Below, piece by piece: positions 1 through 5,847 of a DNA stretch of 8,433 nt. A model generated the notes under the pieces. It was not told the DNA's origin, ran no database searches, and saw nothing but the letters and a program-made list of their open reading frames with translations. Both the position numbers and the translations under genes were made by a program. This stretch comes from Bacteroidales bacterium UBA3816. Its GTDB lineage: Bacteria; Bacteroidota; Bacteroidia; Bacteroidales; P3. Location of the stretch: assembly GCA_002368955.1 (NCBI GenBank), contig DFDY01000035.1:1-8433 (forward strand). The letters are read 5' to 3'. How positions within the stretch are numbered: position 1 is the stretch's first letter; each line of letters opens with the position of its first letter.

Positions 1-244
1 AGGCATAGCCGTCCCTCTCCTTGTCCAGGGCGGCAATCTTCGCCGTCAACTCGCTCTTCTGTGTCCGCTTGTACGCCTCGTCGAACGCCTTGAACAGCCG
101 GTCGTACTCGTCGCGCATCTCGCGGAAGCGGTCCAACGCGCACTCCGCCGCCATGATTCTTTTGTCAAACGCCTCCACGGCGCTGAAATAAAACGCCACG
201 GGGAACCGCGACAATGATTTTTCGTCAAATTTGATTGCTTCCAT
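1..244 (-). CDS. DUF6261-like protein, N-terminal part (cut by window edge)
   Basis: A minus-strand frame is open from the ATG at 244 to the window edge, giving 81 residues and no stop. It starts MEAIKFDEKSLSRFP and ends near ALDKERDGYA. The residues are strongly charged and helix-forming, with no signal peptide or membrane segment. The stretch around residues 54-77 (FDEAYKRTQKSELTAKIAALD) resembles, from memory, the DUF6261 family of Bacteroidetes proteins of unknown function; that assignment is an inference. The 42-bp repeat array ends just 5' of the start codon, so the array forms the leader or promoter region of this gene. No TAnnTTTG box was found between array and ATG. The G+C-rich third codon positions contrast with the AT-rich lipoprotein gene on the other side of the array. 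The C-terminus is outside the window. Confidence 0.6.
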   Translation of the reverse strand, partial: MEAIKFDEKSLSRFPVAFYFSAVEAFDKRIMAAECALDRFREMRDEYDRLFKAFDEAYKRTQKSELTAKIAALDKERDGYA

Positions 245-248
245 ATCT

Positions 249-541
249 ATGTAGTATTACGTTGTTAATATTTCATTCCGAGAGGCCGCATTGCAGCCCT
301 GCAAAACCATGTTTTCGTTTCAAAACACCCCGTTGCAACTCTGCAAAACCCTGTTTTCAATCCGAAAGGCCCTTTCGCAACCTGCGAAACCTTGTTTCAT
401 TTTCAAAACACCTTTTTGCAACCCTGCAAAACCCTGTTTCAATTTTCAAACGCACTTTTGCAACCCGCGACAGCCGTTTTCAAAACCGTTTGGCCCTATT
501 GCTGCATTACATCGGCCGTTTTCAAAACCGATTGAGGCTAT
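249..541. repeat. Degenerate 42-bp tandem repeat array with internal inverted repeats
   Basis: This 317-base stretch without a gene (245-561) holds six head-to-tail units: 291-332, 333-374, 375-415 (one base short), 416-457, 458-499 and 500-541. A seventh, badly decayed unit at 249-290 matches mainly in its second half. A typical unit reads, on the plus strand, TTGCAACCCTGCAAAACC followed by GTTTTCA-rich sequence. Each of the first four units carries TTGCA-loop-TGCAA or a variant of it. Unit 3 has TTTCGCA(373-379)/TGCGAAA(383-389) where unit 4 has TTTTGCA(414-420)/TGCAAAA(425-431), so both arms changed together. Units 5 and 6 share GCCGTTTTCAAAACCG at 473-488 and 515-530, exactly 42 bp apart. 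There are no spacers, so it is not a CRISPR array. It lies between the lipoprotein stop (562) and the start of the next minus-strand gene (244). Function is unknown. Confidence 0.85.
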
Positions 542-561
542 TGTAGAACCGCAATATAGTA

Positions 562-1287
562 TTATTCTTTTTTAAAAATCATATTATCCATTTGAATGTG
601 GGTTGAATCTATCACTTTCGCCGTAATTATTGTGTCTCTACTGCCTAATCGGATTGCACATTCATTTCTTGACCAACCTACGTGATAACTTCCTGTCTGG
701 GTTTGGGAACCAGTATGCGCATATGAACATATACCTAATGTGGCAAAAGCTATTGCATATGCATGATTGTTTGTGATATTTACATAGGATGACCCTGCAT
801 AAAAATGAGAATAGGGACAATCTTCAACACCATCATCAAAATAGTAGTAACCTAATGTGTCGTTGCTGGATTTTTTTGTCAAACGAGTGATATTGCCATT
901 ATCATCCTCTAACGTCATAATACCATTTTCAATTTTGCATGTGTAATAGTGATGACCAAATCCTGATAACATGAATAAGCTATCCGCAACATACATGTGG
1001 TAGTTATTGTCCCAATGACAAAGTAAAGCGCCCGTCCACATTGCAGGAAATCCAACAATGTCTTTCTCTAAGCAGTGTACCCCAAAGCCTAAAGGAAAGT
1101 ATAAAGCATCTGGGTAAGAGAAGTGAACCTTTGTCTGTCCGTCATCACTTTGCCAAGACGTATACAATAAGTCTTCCGGCATATCTTGTGAAGGGGTGCC
1201 GCCGTTATTGTTTCGATTATCCTTTTCGCACGATATGTTCATGCTCACGAATAGGATTATGATAAATGAAATACAGAAACGTTTCAT
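562..1287 (-). CDS. Predicted surface lipoprotein with six cysteines, function unknown
   Basis: The product has 241 residues. Residues 1-19 form a lipoprotein signal peptide (MKRFCISFIIILFVSMNIS) and Cys20 is the lipidation site. The next residues, E-K-D, fit the lysine/acidic surface-export signal described for Bacteroidetes lipoproteins, so surface exposure is inferred. A low-complexity linker (about 22-37, rich in Asn and Gly) leads to a compact domain rich in aromatic residues and probable beta strands. Its mature part has six cysteines (72, 90, 117, 157, 187, 210), an even number that would allow three disulfides. Residues 112-137 look like a repeated-strand 'measure of fit' segment seen in lipocalin-like domains, but I do not recognise the family. 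The start overlaps the stop of the upstream 91-residue gene in ATGA, which suggests translational coupling. The gene is visibly more AT-rich than dpp4 or the genes on the right, which may mean horizontal acquisition. Confidence 0.75.
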   Translation of the reverse strand: MKRFCISFIIILFVSMNISCEKDNRNNNGGTPSQDMPEDLLYTSWQSDDGQTKVHFSYPDALYFPLGFGVHCLEKDIVGFPAMWTGALLCHWDNNYHMYVADSLFMLSGFGHHYYTCKIENGIMTLEDDNGNITRLTKKSSNDTLGYYYFDDGVEDCPYSHFYAGSSYVNITNNHAYAIAFATLGICSYAHTGSQTQTGSYHVGWSRNECAIRLGSRDTIITAKVIDSTHIQMDNMIFKKE

Positions 1288-1559
1288 ATTGATTGCGGTC
1301 TGGTTAGTTCTGTATATCCTTGGATCAGATTGCTATAATGAGGTGGCATGTTGCGATTTTCAGTTGCGATTAAGCCGTATCTGCTCTCTATAGCCTTTGC
1401 AATTTCACTGTTAACATGTTGGAGCGAAACCTCCTCGCTAACAGTGTCAAGGTAATCTTTCATGAGAGAATCATTGTGTTGGATAAATTGAAACACAACA
1501 TCTGTAAGTTCTCTCTCAAAGGCTGGGAACAGCCTGTTGTAAAACTGGTTTAGTGTCAT
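1284..1559 (-). CDS. Small hypothetical protein coupled to the lipoprotein gene
   Basis: The product has 91 residues, starts MTLNQFYNRLFPAFEREL and ends LTRPQSI. It has no signal peptide, membrane segment or cysteine and should be cytoplasmic. Residues 1-62 look mostly helical, with acidic and hydrophobic residues alternating, and the last 25 residues look less ordered. I do not recognise a family. Its TGA stop shares four bases (ATGA, 1284-1287) with the start of the lipoprotein gene, so the two are almost certainly one transcript. Upstream lie a hairpin (1597-1612) and the probable terminator of the DUF2442 gene, so the pair should have its own promoter. The closest match to a TAnnTTTG box is imperfect (TTCATTTG, minus strand, 1629-1622). 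Base composition is as AT-rich as its partner gene. Confidence 0.65.
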   Translation of the reverse strand: MTLNQFYNRLFPAFERELTDVVFQFIQHNDSLMKDYLDTVSEEVSLQHVNSEIAKAIESRYGLIATENRNMPPHYSNLIQGYTELTRPQSI

Positions 1560-1596
1560 TTTATTTGTTTTTAGGTGAATAGTAACATCCCGCCCC

Positions 1597-1612
1597 GCCG
1601 CAACATTGCGGC
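1597..1612. other. Short GC-rich hairpin in the leader of the 91-residue gene
   Basis: A perfect 6-bp inverted repeat, GCCGCA (1597-1602) and TGCGGC (1607-1612), with a four-base loop, lies about 40 bases upstream of the ATG at 1559 and next to a C-rich run (1589-1596). On the minus strand no T tract follows, so it is not an intrinsic terminator. If transcription starts upstream of it, it would be a leader hairpin; it could also be a protein site. Confidence 0.35.
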
Positions 1613-1634
1613 AGGTGCAGGCAAATGAATTAAA

Positions 1635-1682
1635 AACAAAAAGGAAAGGCTCCCGACGATTACTTGTGCAATTCGTGGGGAG
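1635..1682 (-). terminator. Probable intrinsic terminator of the DUF4160-DUF2442 unit
   Basis: On the minus strand, about 50 bases after the stop at 1733, CTCCC and ACGA (complement of 1682-1678 and 1676-1673) pair with TCGT and GGGAG (complement of 1659-1656 and 1654-1650). One mismatch separates the two stem segments and the loop is 13 bases. The stem is followed by CCTTTCC and then TTTTTGTTTTT, a broken but long T-rich tail. Position and shape fit a terminator, but the stem is imperfect. Confidence 0.5.
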
Positions 1683-1732
1683 GGGGTAAAAATCAGCGAG
1701 TTATAAGCGTGGCGGTTCATTGGGCATTATGG

Positions 1733-1972
1733 TCATACGTGCAGCACGTCTTTGACGGAATAGATGCGGCTGTCGTGTTCAAAGGTGAAGTACTGGTCGT
1801 CCAGTATCATCCACTCGTCGCGCTGTTTGCTGGTGAGGCGCTTGATGTCGGGAAACATTCCCACGGGCACCATCACCACGCGGCCGTCGGTGAGATAGAC
1901 GGCCATCATGCCGCGTTTCTGCCCAAAGTCGAGCTTCTTGATTCCAAGGTTGGTGTCTTTATATTTGCACAT
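1733..1972 (-). CDS. DUF2442 domain protein
   Basis: The product has 79 residues, starting MCKYKDTNLGIKKLDFGQ. The core 'DGRVVMVPVGMFPDIKRL' (residues 29-46), followed by an acidic 'EWMILDDQYF' segment and a closing 'SVKDVL', follows the layout I know from DUF2442 proteins: a short DG turn, a 'V-P' strand, a F/P-rich linker and a final strand before 'DVL'. It is small, soluble and lacks any signal or membrane segment. The start lies 7 bases after the stop of the DUF4160-like gene, so both are one transcription unit. Genes of these two families are often neighbours, and such pairs resemble toxin-antitoxin modules in size and order. A toxic activity has not been shown here, and the role is left open. 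No helix-turn-helix extension is present, unlike some longer DUF2442 proteins. Confidence 0.65.
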   Translation of the reverse strand: MCKYKDTNLGIKKLDFGQKRGMMAVYLTDGRVVMVPVGMFPDIKRLTSKQRDEWMILDDQYFTFEHDSRIYSVKDVLHV

Positions 1973-1979
1973 ATTCGGT

Positions 1980-2282
1980 TTATTTTATTCGTTTGACTTG
2001 TATCTTTTTGCCGTCGAAAACCTGGTCGATGAGGTGGTTGATTTCATTCCAATGCTCGTCGATGGCCTTGACAATCATCTGTTCCTCCGAGGCGGAGAGC
2101 TCCGACCACGCCACCTCAATCTTTTTTGCTCCATTCTCTTCAATCCATATCTTGGCCACCGTGTTGCCTAGGTGCGACTGCTTGCTGCCGCGCCTCACGA
2201 CGTGCACATGTCTTCGTTTTTCGTCTTTGTCAGCAGGAAAGACGGAGAGGATGAATTGGAGTATGAGTAGCAGTTTGCCCAT
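1980..2282 (-). CDS. DUF4160-like protein
   Basis: The product has 100 residues. After a short hydrophobic start (MGKLLLILQFILSVFP), an acidic-to-basic turn leads to HVHVVRRG (His25, His27), then AKIWIEENGAKKIEVAW (43-59) and a helical part with ELSASEEQMIVKAIDEHWNEI (61-81). The order 'short strand, H-V-H-V, K-I-W-hydrophobic, then a helix of the ELR/EERQI type ending in W-N-E' matches what I recall of DUF4160. The basic tail KKIQVKRIK is an addition. The hydrophobic start is probably the first strand of the fold rather than a signal peptide, because no cleavage site follows. It is the first gene of a two-gene unit with the DUF2442 gene. No clear promoter box was found in the 144 bases shared with the divergent efflux-adaptor remnant. 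Confidence 0.65.
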   Translation of the reverse strand: MGKLLLILQFILSVFPADKDEKRRHVHVVRRGSKQSHLGNTVAKIWIEENGAKKIEVAWSELSASEEQMIVKAIDEHWNEINHLIDQVFDGKKIQVKRIK

Positions 2283-2430
2283 TGGTTTTATATCTTGTCC
2301 CGTTCAATTAATACTGCATTAATAACGTCTGTGACCTTTTTTTATTGTGCAGTGCCAGCATTATTACCAAAAAAACGCATCGTCGGAGCGGTTTTTAATA
2401 TATGTTAAACGGCAATCGGGGGAGGCGTGG

Positions 2431-2438
2431 TAATTTTG
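2431..2438 (+). promoter_or_regulatory. -7 box of the Bacteroidetes type for the efflux-adaptor remnant
   Basis: TAATTTTG (2431-2438) fits the TAnnTTTG -7 consensus of the Bacteroidetes primary sigma factor exactly. Transcription would start near 2445, giving a leader of about 20 bases before the ATG at 2466. This also argues against the in-frame ATG at 2427, which lies upstream of the box. A -33 TTTG element is not clear. Confidence 0.55.
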
Positions 2439-2465
2439 CAGCATCAAATGTTAAAGTCAGAATGT

Positions 2466-2840
2466 ATGAAATCGATTAAGAAACTGATTGATATGTGCGC
2501 TGCTGGCGGCTTGGTGCTACTGACGGCGGCTTGCGGTGGCGGTGCTGCCGATGCGGAGCAGCAGGTGTCCACCGTCAATGTGGCCACGCTGCACGCGGTG
2601 AGCGATGCCGCCAAACTGCAATATCCCGGCCGCGTCAAGGCCACAGAGGAAATCAATCTCGCCTTCAAGGTCAGCGGGCGCATCGAGCGCATCCTTGTCA
2701 AGGAAGGCGACTATGTGAAGACCAGACAGCTGGTGGCCCTTATAGACCCCTCCGATTATGATAAAAAACAGGGAAGGCTCTTGGTGAGTCTTCCCTTCCT
2801 TAAAAACGCTGTCGTAAAACCTGTGTTTATTACAATTTGA
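2466..2840 (+). pseudogene. Truncated RND-efflux periplasmic adaptor (MFP) lipoprotein
   Basis: Intact members of this family (AcrA/MexA-like, roughly 350-400 residues) link an RND pump to a TolC-type channel in the periplasm. Here the lipoprotein signal is intact (MKSIKKLIDMCAAGG, lipobox LTAAC with Cys near residue 24). It is followed by the typical first strand 'LQYPGRVKATEEINLAFKVSG' split around the barrel start, then the lipoyl-like 'RIERILVKEGDYVK' and 'LVALIDPSDYD'. Similarity ends at about 2762. The remaining 26 codons read through the TonB receptor's terminator and stop at 2840, inside the receptor gene's 3' end. The hairpin, barrel and membrane-proximal domains are absent, and no pump or channel gene follows. 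The fragment cannot work as an adaptor. It may be a deletion or rearrangement remnant, or an artificial contig junction. Confidence 0.85.
2763..2796 (-). terminator. Intrinsic terminator of the TonB-dependent receptor gene
   Basis: On the minus strand, an 11-bp stem (one non-Watson-Crick pair) formed by 2796-2786 and 2780-2770 with a 5-base loop is followed by G and six T (complement of 2768-2763). It lies 34 bases past the receptor's TAA. It also sits inside the reading frame of the plus-strand efflux-adaptor remnant, at the point where that gene stops matching its family. Confidence 0.85.
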
Positions 2841-4878
2841 GGCGCACGCCGCCCAGGAAGGAGATGCCCGGCTGGGGGATGCCGCCATAGTCACAATATT
2901 CTTTATTTAATACATTATAGCCTTCGGCAAAAAGGGTTAGCTGCCAGAGGTCGTACTCCACACCGTCATTGAGCAGGAAGACCGGGGCATAAGCCTGTGG
3001 TTGTCCTTGAAGGTCGGTGTAGGTGCCAACACGGTAATGGTAGTCAGCCAAGAGTTTGACTCGGAAGCCCTTGAAAGGCGAGAGCACCAAATCAAGGCCC
3101 ACCTTGTGGCGAAGGTAGTCGAGGACATAATTGCTGATATAGCCATCGGCTGCTTGCGCCAAGGTACAATAGGAATAGCTCAGGCCCATGCGGCGCAGAA
3201 GACCAGTGCCACGATAGGCGGCTTGAAGGTCGCCTCCAAAGGCATCGATAGTGGCGTGGTTCATGCTATGCCATACCGATTCTTCGGGCTGGCGAACCCA
3301 GTCGATGATATTAGAACCATGACGGCCATAGACGGTGGCCACGGCATAGAAATGAGGCTGGGTATAACGCAGCGTAATCTCGGCATGATGGCTCACTTCG
3401 GGTTTGAGATTGGGGTCGCTAATCTGTGTGGCACTGTGGTAGTAAAGGTCTGTATAGGTGGGCTGGCGGAAAGAGCGGCCCAAGCTGCCCAACAAATGCC
3501 ACTGGGGGTTGATGGGGTAATCGGCACTAAGGGTGTAGCCAAAATTGGGACCCCTCAAAGTGTTATATGAACCCAGAAGTCCAGCAGTGAGTTTCACCTT
3601 GCGGAGGAAAAGGCTGTGCTCGGCAAATGCGTTGGCATTCAGGCGTGCCTTTCCAAGGGCATAGAAGTGCCCTTCAGGCTCCCAATAGATGGGGCGCGGA
3701 ACAGCCAGCGTGTCGCCCAAAACGGAGCTGAGAATGGCCTCTTCGCGCAGTTCTGTACCGAAAGTGGTCTTGCCCGCTGCCCAACGTCGGGAAGCACGAA
3801 GCCGCAGACCGGCATTGGACGAGAGATGGTAGTTGTGGCCGCCATACCAGGCAGGAGCTTCCACCATGCCCTCACGGAAAAGCTCGAAACGGTCTTTGTG
3901 AAGCCGACCATAGAGGGTGGCCTCAAGGTGCCACCCGCGCCAATAGCGCAGACGCGTAGCGGAGGCCAGGAGGGTGCGAGTGGCCTCGAACTGGTCGGGA
4001 TAGCGGAGGCTATAGAATGCCTGACTGCCAAAGTCTTTGGCTTGGCCACCCAGCTGCAGCAGCCAGTCCCCTCTCCTATCGTGACGACGTGCCTGAAGAT
4101 AAAGGCTGCCGTGACGATAGTCAGTGTTGGGAATGTAGCCGTCGCTGCGATGGTAGGCAGCCGCAGCCGAAAGAGTCCAGGGACCAACCACACGGGTGCC
4201 TCCGGCAGAAAGATGCGCTTGGCCAAAACTGCCACCAGCAAGTTGCGCTCGGAGTTGATTGGCCGCCTCTTCGCCAGTGACAATATTGACTGCCCCACAG
4301 AAGGAGGAGAGGCCATAGTGAACCAATGCCGCAGCAGGGATGATTTCGACACGATCCACCATAGAAAGGTCAATGGGGATGTCGAGGTTGTGATGGCCTG
4401 TTTGGGCATCGCTGAGGTTGACACCGTTGAGCAGGACAATCATCTGGTCGAAAGTGCCTCCACGCATGGTGAGGTCGCCTTGGACGTCGCCGCCTCCACG
4501 AGTGCGCAGATCTAAGCCGGGCAATTGCTCCAACAACTCCCCGACGGAACTGACCGTCAACCCCTGCAATTGTGCTCGGGAGATGACAGCAACCGCATCA
4601 GGCGACCCCTGGGCGGAGTCGGCTGCGGCAACGATGTCGAGGGTGGGTAAGAGATGCTCCTCCAACTGGTCATCGGTCTGAGCCATGGCAGTGCTGCAAA
4701 GGAAAGGTAGGCAGAGAGCCACCAGGGCAACCGACTTTTTCAGCTGACGGTCTGCAATATAGGAGGCCAGACGTCCAATATTGACCACACGGTGCATCGA
4801 ACGGTATGCGGCATATCCTGCACGACAGAAACGACGGAAACGGAATACCGCATTGTGTAGAAAAGTTTGATGTTTCAT
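2830..4878 (-). CDS. TonB-dependent outer-membrane receptor (BtuB/FepA-like, monomeric)
   Basis: The product has 682 residues. An atypically long basic N-terminus (1-48) precedes a hydrophobic core (49-61) and a cleavage site after AMA (66/67). LPTLDIVAA (77-85) could be the TonB box. The plug (about 90-205) shows LLEQLPGLDLRTRGG, the D-x-T-M-R-G motif near 136-140, 'IVLLNGVNLSD' and the closing 'GAVNIVTG'. The rest is a barrel rich in aromatic strands, with 'NPQWHLLGSLGRSFRQPTYTDLYY', split by 'NLKPE', as the typical late signature. There is no SusC-type N-terminal carboxypeptidase-like domain and no SusD partner. It imports a substrate across the outer membrane with TonB energy. The ligand is unknown: cobalamin-, siderophore- and haem-receptors share this layout. 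The chain ends in Leu rather than the usual Phe. The start at 4878 is kept because the conserved-looking 'RRFCRAGYAAYRSMHRVVNIG' lies before the next Met (28). Confidence 0.9.
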   Translation of the reverse strand: MKHQTFLHNAVFRFRRFCRAGYAAYRSMHRVVNIGRLASYIADRQLKKSVALVALCLPFLCSTAMAQTDDQLEEHLLPTLDIVAAADSAQGSPDAVAVISRAQLQGLTVSSVGELLEQLPGLDLRTRGGGDVQGDLTMRGGTFDQMIVLLNGVNLSDAQTGHHNLDIPIDLSMVDRVEIIPAAALVHYGLSSFCGAVNIVTGEEAANQLRAQLAGGSFGQAHLSAGGTRVVGPWTLSAAAAYHRSDGYIPNTDYRHGSLYLQARRHDRRGDWLLQLGGQAKDFGSQAFYSLRYPDQFEATRTLLASATRLRYWRGWHLEATLYGRLHKDRFELFREGMVEAPAWYGGHNYHLSSNAGLRLRASRRWAAGKTTFGTELREEAILSSVLGDTLAVPRPIYWEPEGHFYALGKARLNANAFAEHSLFLRKVKLTAGLLGSYNTLRGPNFGYTLSADYPINPQWHLLGSLGRSFRQPTYTDLYYHSATQISDPNLKPEVSHHAEITLRYTQPHFYAVATVYGRHGSNIIDWVRQPEESVWHSMNHATIDAFGGDLQAAYRGTGLLRRMGLSYSYCTLAQAADGYISNYVLDYLRHKVGLDLVLSPFKGFRVKLLADYHYRVGTYTDLQGQPQAYAPVFLLNDGVEYDLWQLTLFAEGYNVLNKEYCDYGGIPQPGISFLGGVRLKL

Positions 4879-4923
4879 AATGGTTTATTAGATGTTGGTC
4901 TTACGACAGAATTTTTTTTCTAG

Positions 4924-4961
4924 AAAAAAGCACCTGCGCAAAGGCAATTTAACGCAGGTGC
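4924..4961 (-). terminator. Intrinsic terminator of the outer-membrane barrel gene
   Basis: On the minus strand GCACCTGCG (complement of 4961-4953) pairs perfectly with CGCAGGTGC (complement of 4938-4930) across a 14-base loop, and six T follow (complement of 4929-4924). It lies 44 bases after the barrel gene's TAA and 45 bases before the receptor's ATG, so the two genes are separate transcription units unless read-through occurs. Confidence 0.9.
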
Positions 4962-5004
4962 AGTGAAAACGGAAACACATCTAAGACAGATAGATCGGAG
5001 ATGT

Positions 5005-5736
5005 TTATCGTATGGGGAACTGATAGCCGACAGTGAGCAGGAGGGCGAAGTTATTGCCTTGCGGCACCACCAGCACATCGCTGGTCTGGTAGCTGTGACT
5101 CTCCTGGTCGGTTTTCAGTACGTCCACTTCGTTTTTGACAGAGAGGAAACCATAATCAAGTTGCAACATGACAGAAAGGTCTTGCCACTCATAGCCGACA
5201 CCAAGAAGAAAACTGACATCGAGACGGTTGAGATGGTCGAAGACGGGGTCATTCTCTATCTTATAGTTCCAGTCAGACTGGGGATAGCCACGGGAAATCT
5301 TCCGGTCGTTGGCCCAACCAAAAAGTCCATAGTTGACAGCAGGACCTACCGAGACAAAACCGAAATGCCCAGGTTCGCGAATAGGCAGTTCCTGTCTATA
5401 GGTGACCAAAATGGGCAGTTGGAGGTAATAGGCATGATATGACCCTTCGCGGATGGACATAACGCTCTCCAAGACCTCTTCGAACTTGGAGCCACGACGG
5501 GTCAAGTTGAGACCCGTCTGGAGCATGATGTTCTGGCCGATGAAAGACTCGGAATTGGTGAAGCCGAAACTCACGAAACCGCCCAGGTTGGCAGCCAGGA
5601 TGGGTCGATTGGTGGCCAGGTCGTCCACATGGACTCCCATGCCCGCACCGCCCCTGAAACCGAAGTTGAGGAACTGTGCCTGCGCGGCAAAGGAGAGGGT
5701 GACAAGCAATGTCAGAGTTACAAGAATCTTCTTCAT
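5005..5736 (-). CDS. Small outer-membrane beta-barrel protein (PorT/OMP_b-brl_2 type)
   Basis: The product has 243 residues. Residues 1-20 (MKKILVTLTLLVTLSFAAQA) are a signal peptide with cleavage before QFLNFGFRGG. The mature protein follows the pattern of PorT-like Bacteroidetes barrels: a first strand with 'GFRGGAGMG', a long loop, 'IMLQTGLNLTRRGSKF', then 'YLQLPILVTYRQEL', 'GFVSVGPAVNYGLFG', 'DVSFLLGVGYEW', 'SVMLQLDYGFLSV' and a last strand 'FALLLTVGYQF'. Alternating hydrophobic residues fit about eight strands. The chain ends FPIR rather than with a terminal Phe. This family is broad and its members serve different roles, so no specific function is claimed. The start at 5736 is preferred over a longer in-frame ATG at 5760 because it begins a perfect signal peptide and lies after the promoter's likely start point. 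A TATTTTTG box and a strong terminator flank it. Confidence 0.85.
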   Translation of the reverse strand: MKKILVTLTLLVTLSFAAQAQFLNFGFRGGAGMGVHVDDLATNRPILAANLGGFVSFGFTNSESFIGQNIMLQTGLNLTRRGSKFEEVLESVMSIREGSYHAYYLQLPILVTYRQELPIREPGHFGFVSVGPAVNYGLFGWANDRKISRGYPQSDWNYKIENDPVFDHLNRLDVSFLLGVGYEWQDLSVMLQLDYGFLSVKNEVDVLKTDQESHSYQTSDVLVVPQGNNFALLLTVGYQFPIR

Positions 5737-5757
5737 AAGATGTACTATAAATTCGTG

Positions 5758-5765
5758 CAAAAATA
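5758..5765 (-). promoter_or_regulatory. -7 promoter box for the outer-membrane barrel gene, with A-tracts upstream
   Basis: On the minus strand TATTTTTG (complement of 5765-5758) is an exact match to the Bacteroidetes TAnnTTTG box and is followed by C, as often seen. Transcription would start near 5750, leaving a leader of about 15 bases before the ATG at 5736. Two nine-base A tracts (minus strand) lie at 5769-5777 and 5789-5797, 20 bp apart. A -33 TTTG element is not evident. Confidence 0.65.
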
Positions 5766-5847
5766 CGATTTTTTTTTAAATCAGCGTGTTTTTTTTTAAT
5801 CTTACCGCAAAAAGAAGTGCAACAAGACGGTCAACATCCCGCTGGAG

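Noticed and set aside
249..541. CRISPR array.
   Set aside because: Units are directly adjacent with no unique spacers, they diverge from each other, and no cas gene is near.
235..575. Two overlapping plus-strand reading frames across the repeat array, with a 14-residue periodicity (C-N-P-A-K-P-C-F type).
   Set aside because: The periodicity follows from the 42-bp unit. Unit 3 is one base short and shifts the frame, and no promoter or start context supports translation. Both frames are better explained as open by chance in repeat DNA.
2371..2396. Imperfect hairpin AAAAACGC / GCGGTTTTT between the divergent DUF4160 and efflux-adaptor starts, as an operator or terminator.
   Set aside because: It needs a bulge, its arms are mostly A/T runs, and no gene ends there; support is too weak to list as a feature.
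3616..4515. 299-residue plus-strand frame opposite the TonB receptor.
   Set aside because: It lies wholly antisense to a well-supported receptor gene, shows no recognisable domain, and mirrors the codon pattern of the real gene.
4939..4946. Possible -7 box TGCCTTTG (minus strand) in the terminator loop, as a promoter for the TonB receptor.
   Set aside because: It has one mismatch at a conserved position and no -33 element, so chance is a better explanation.
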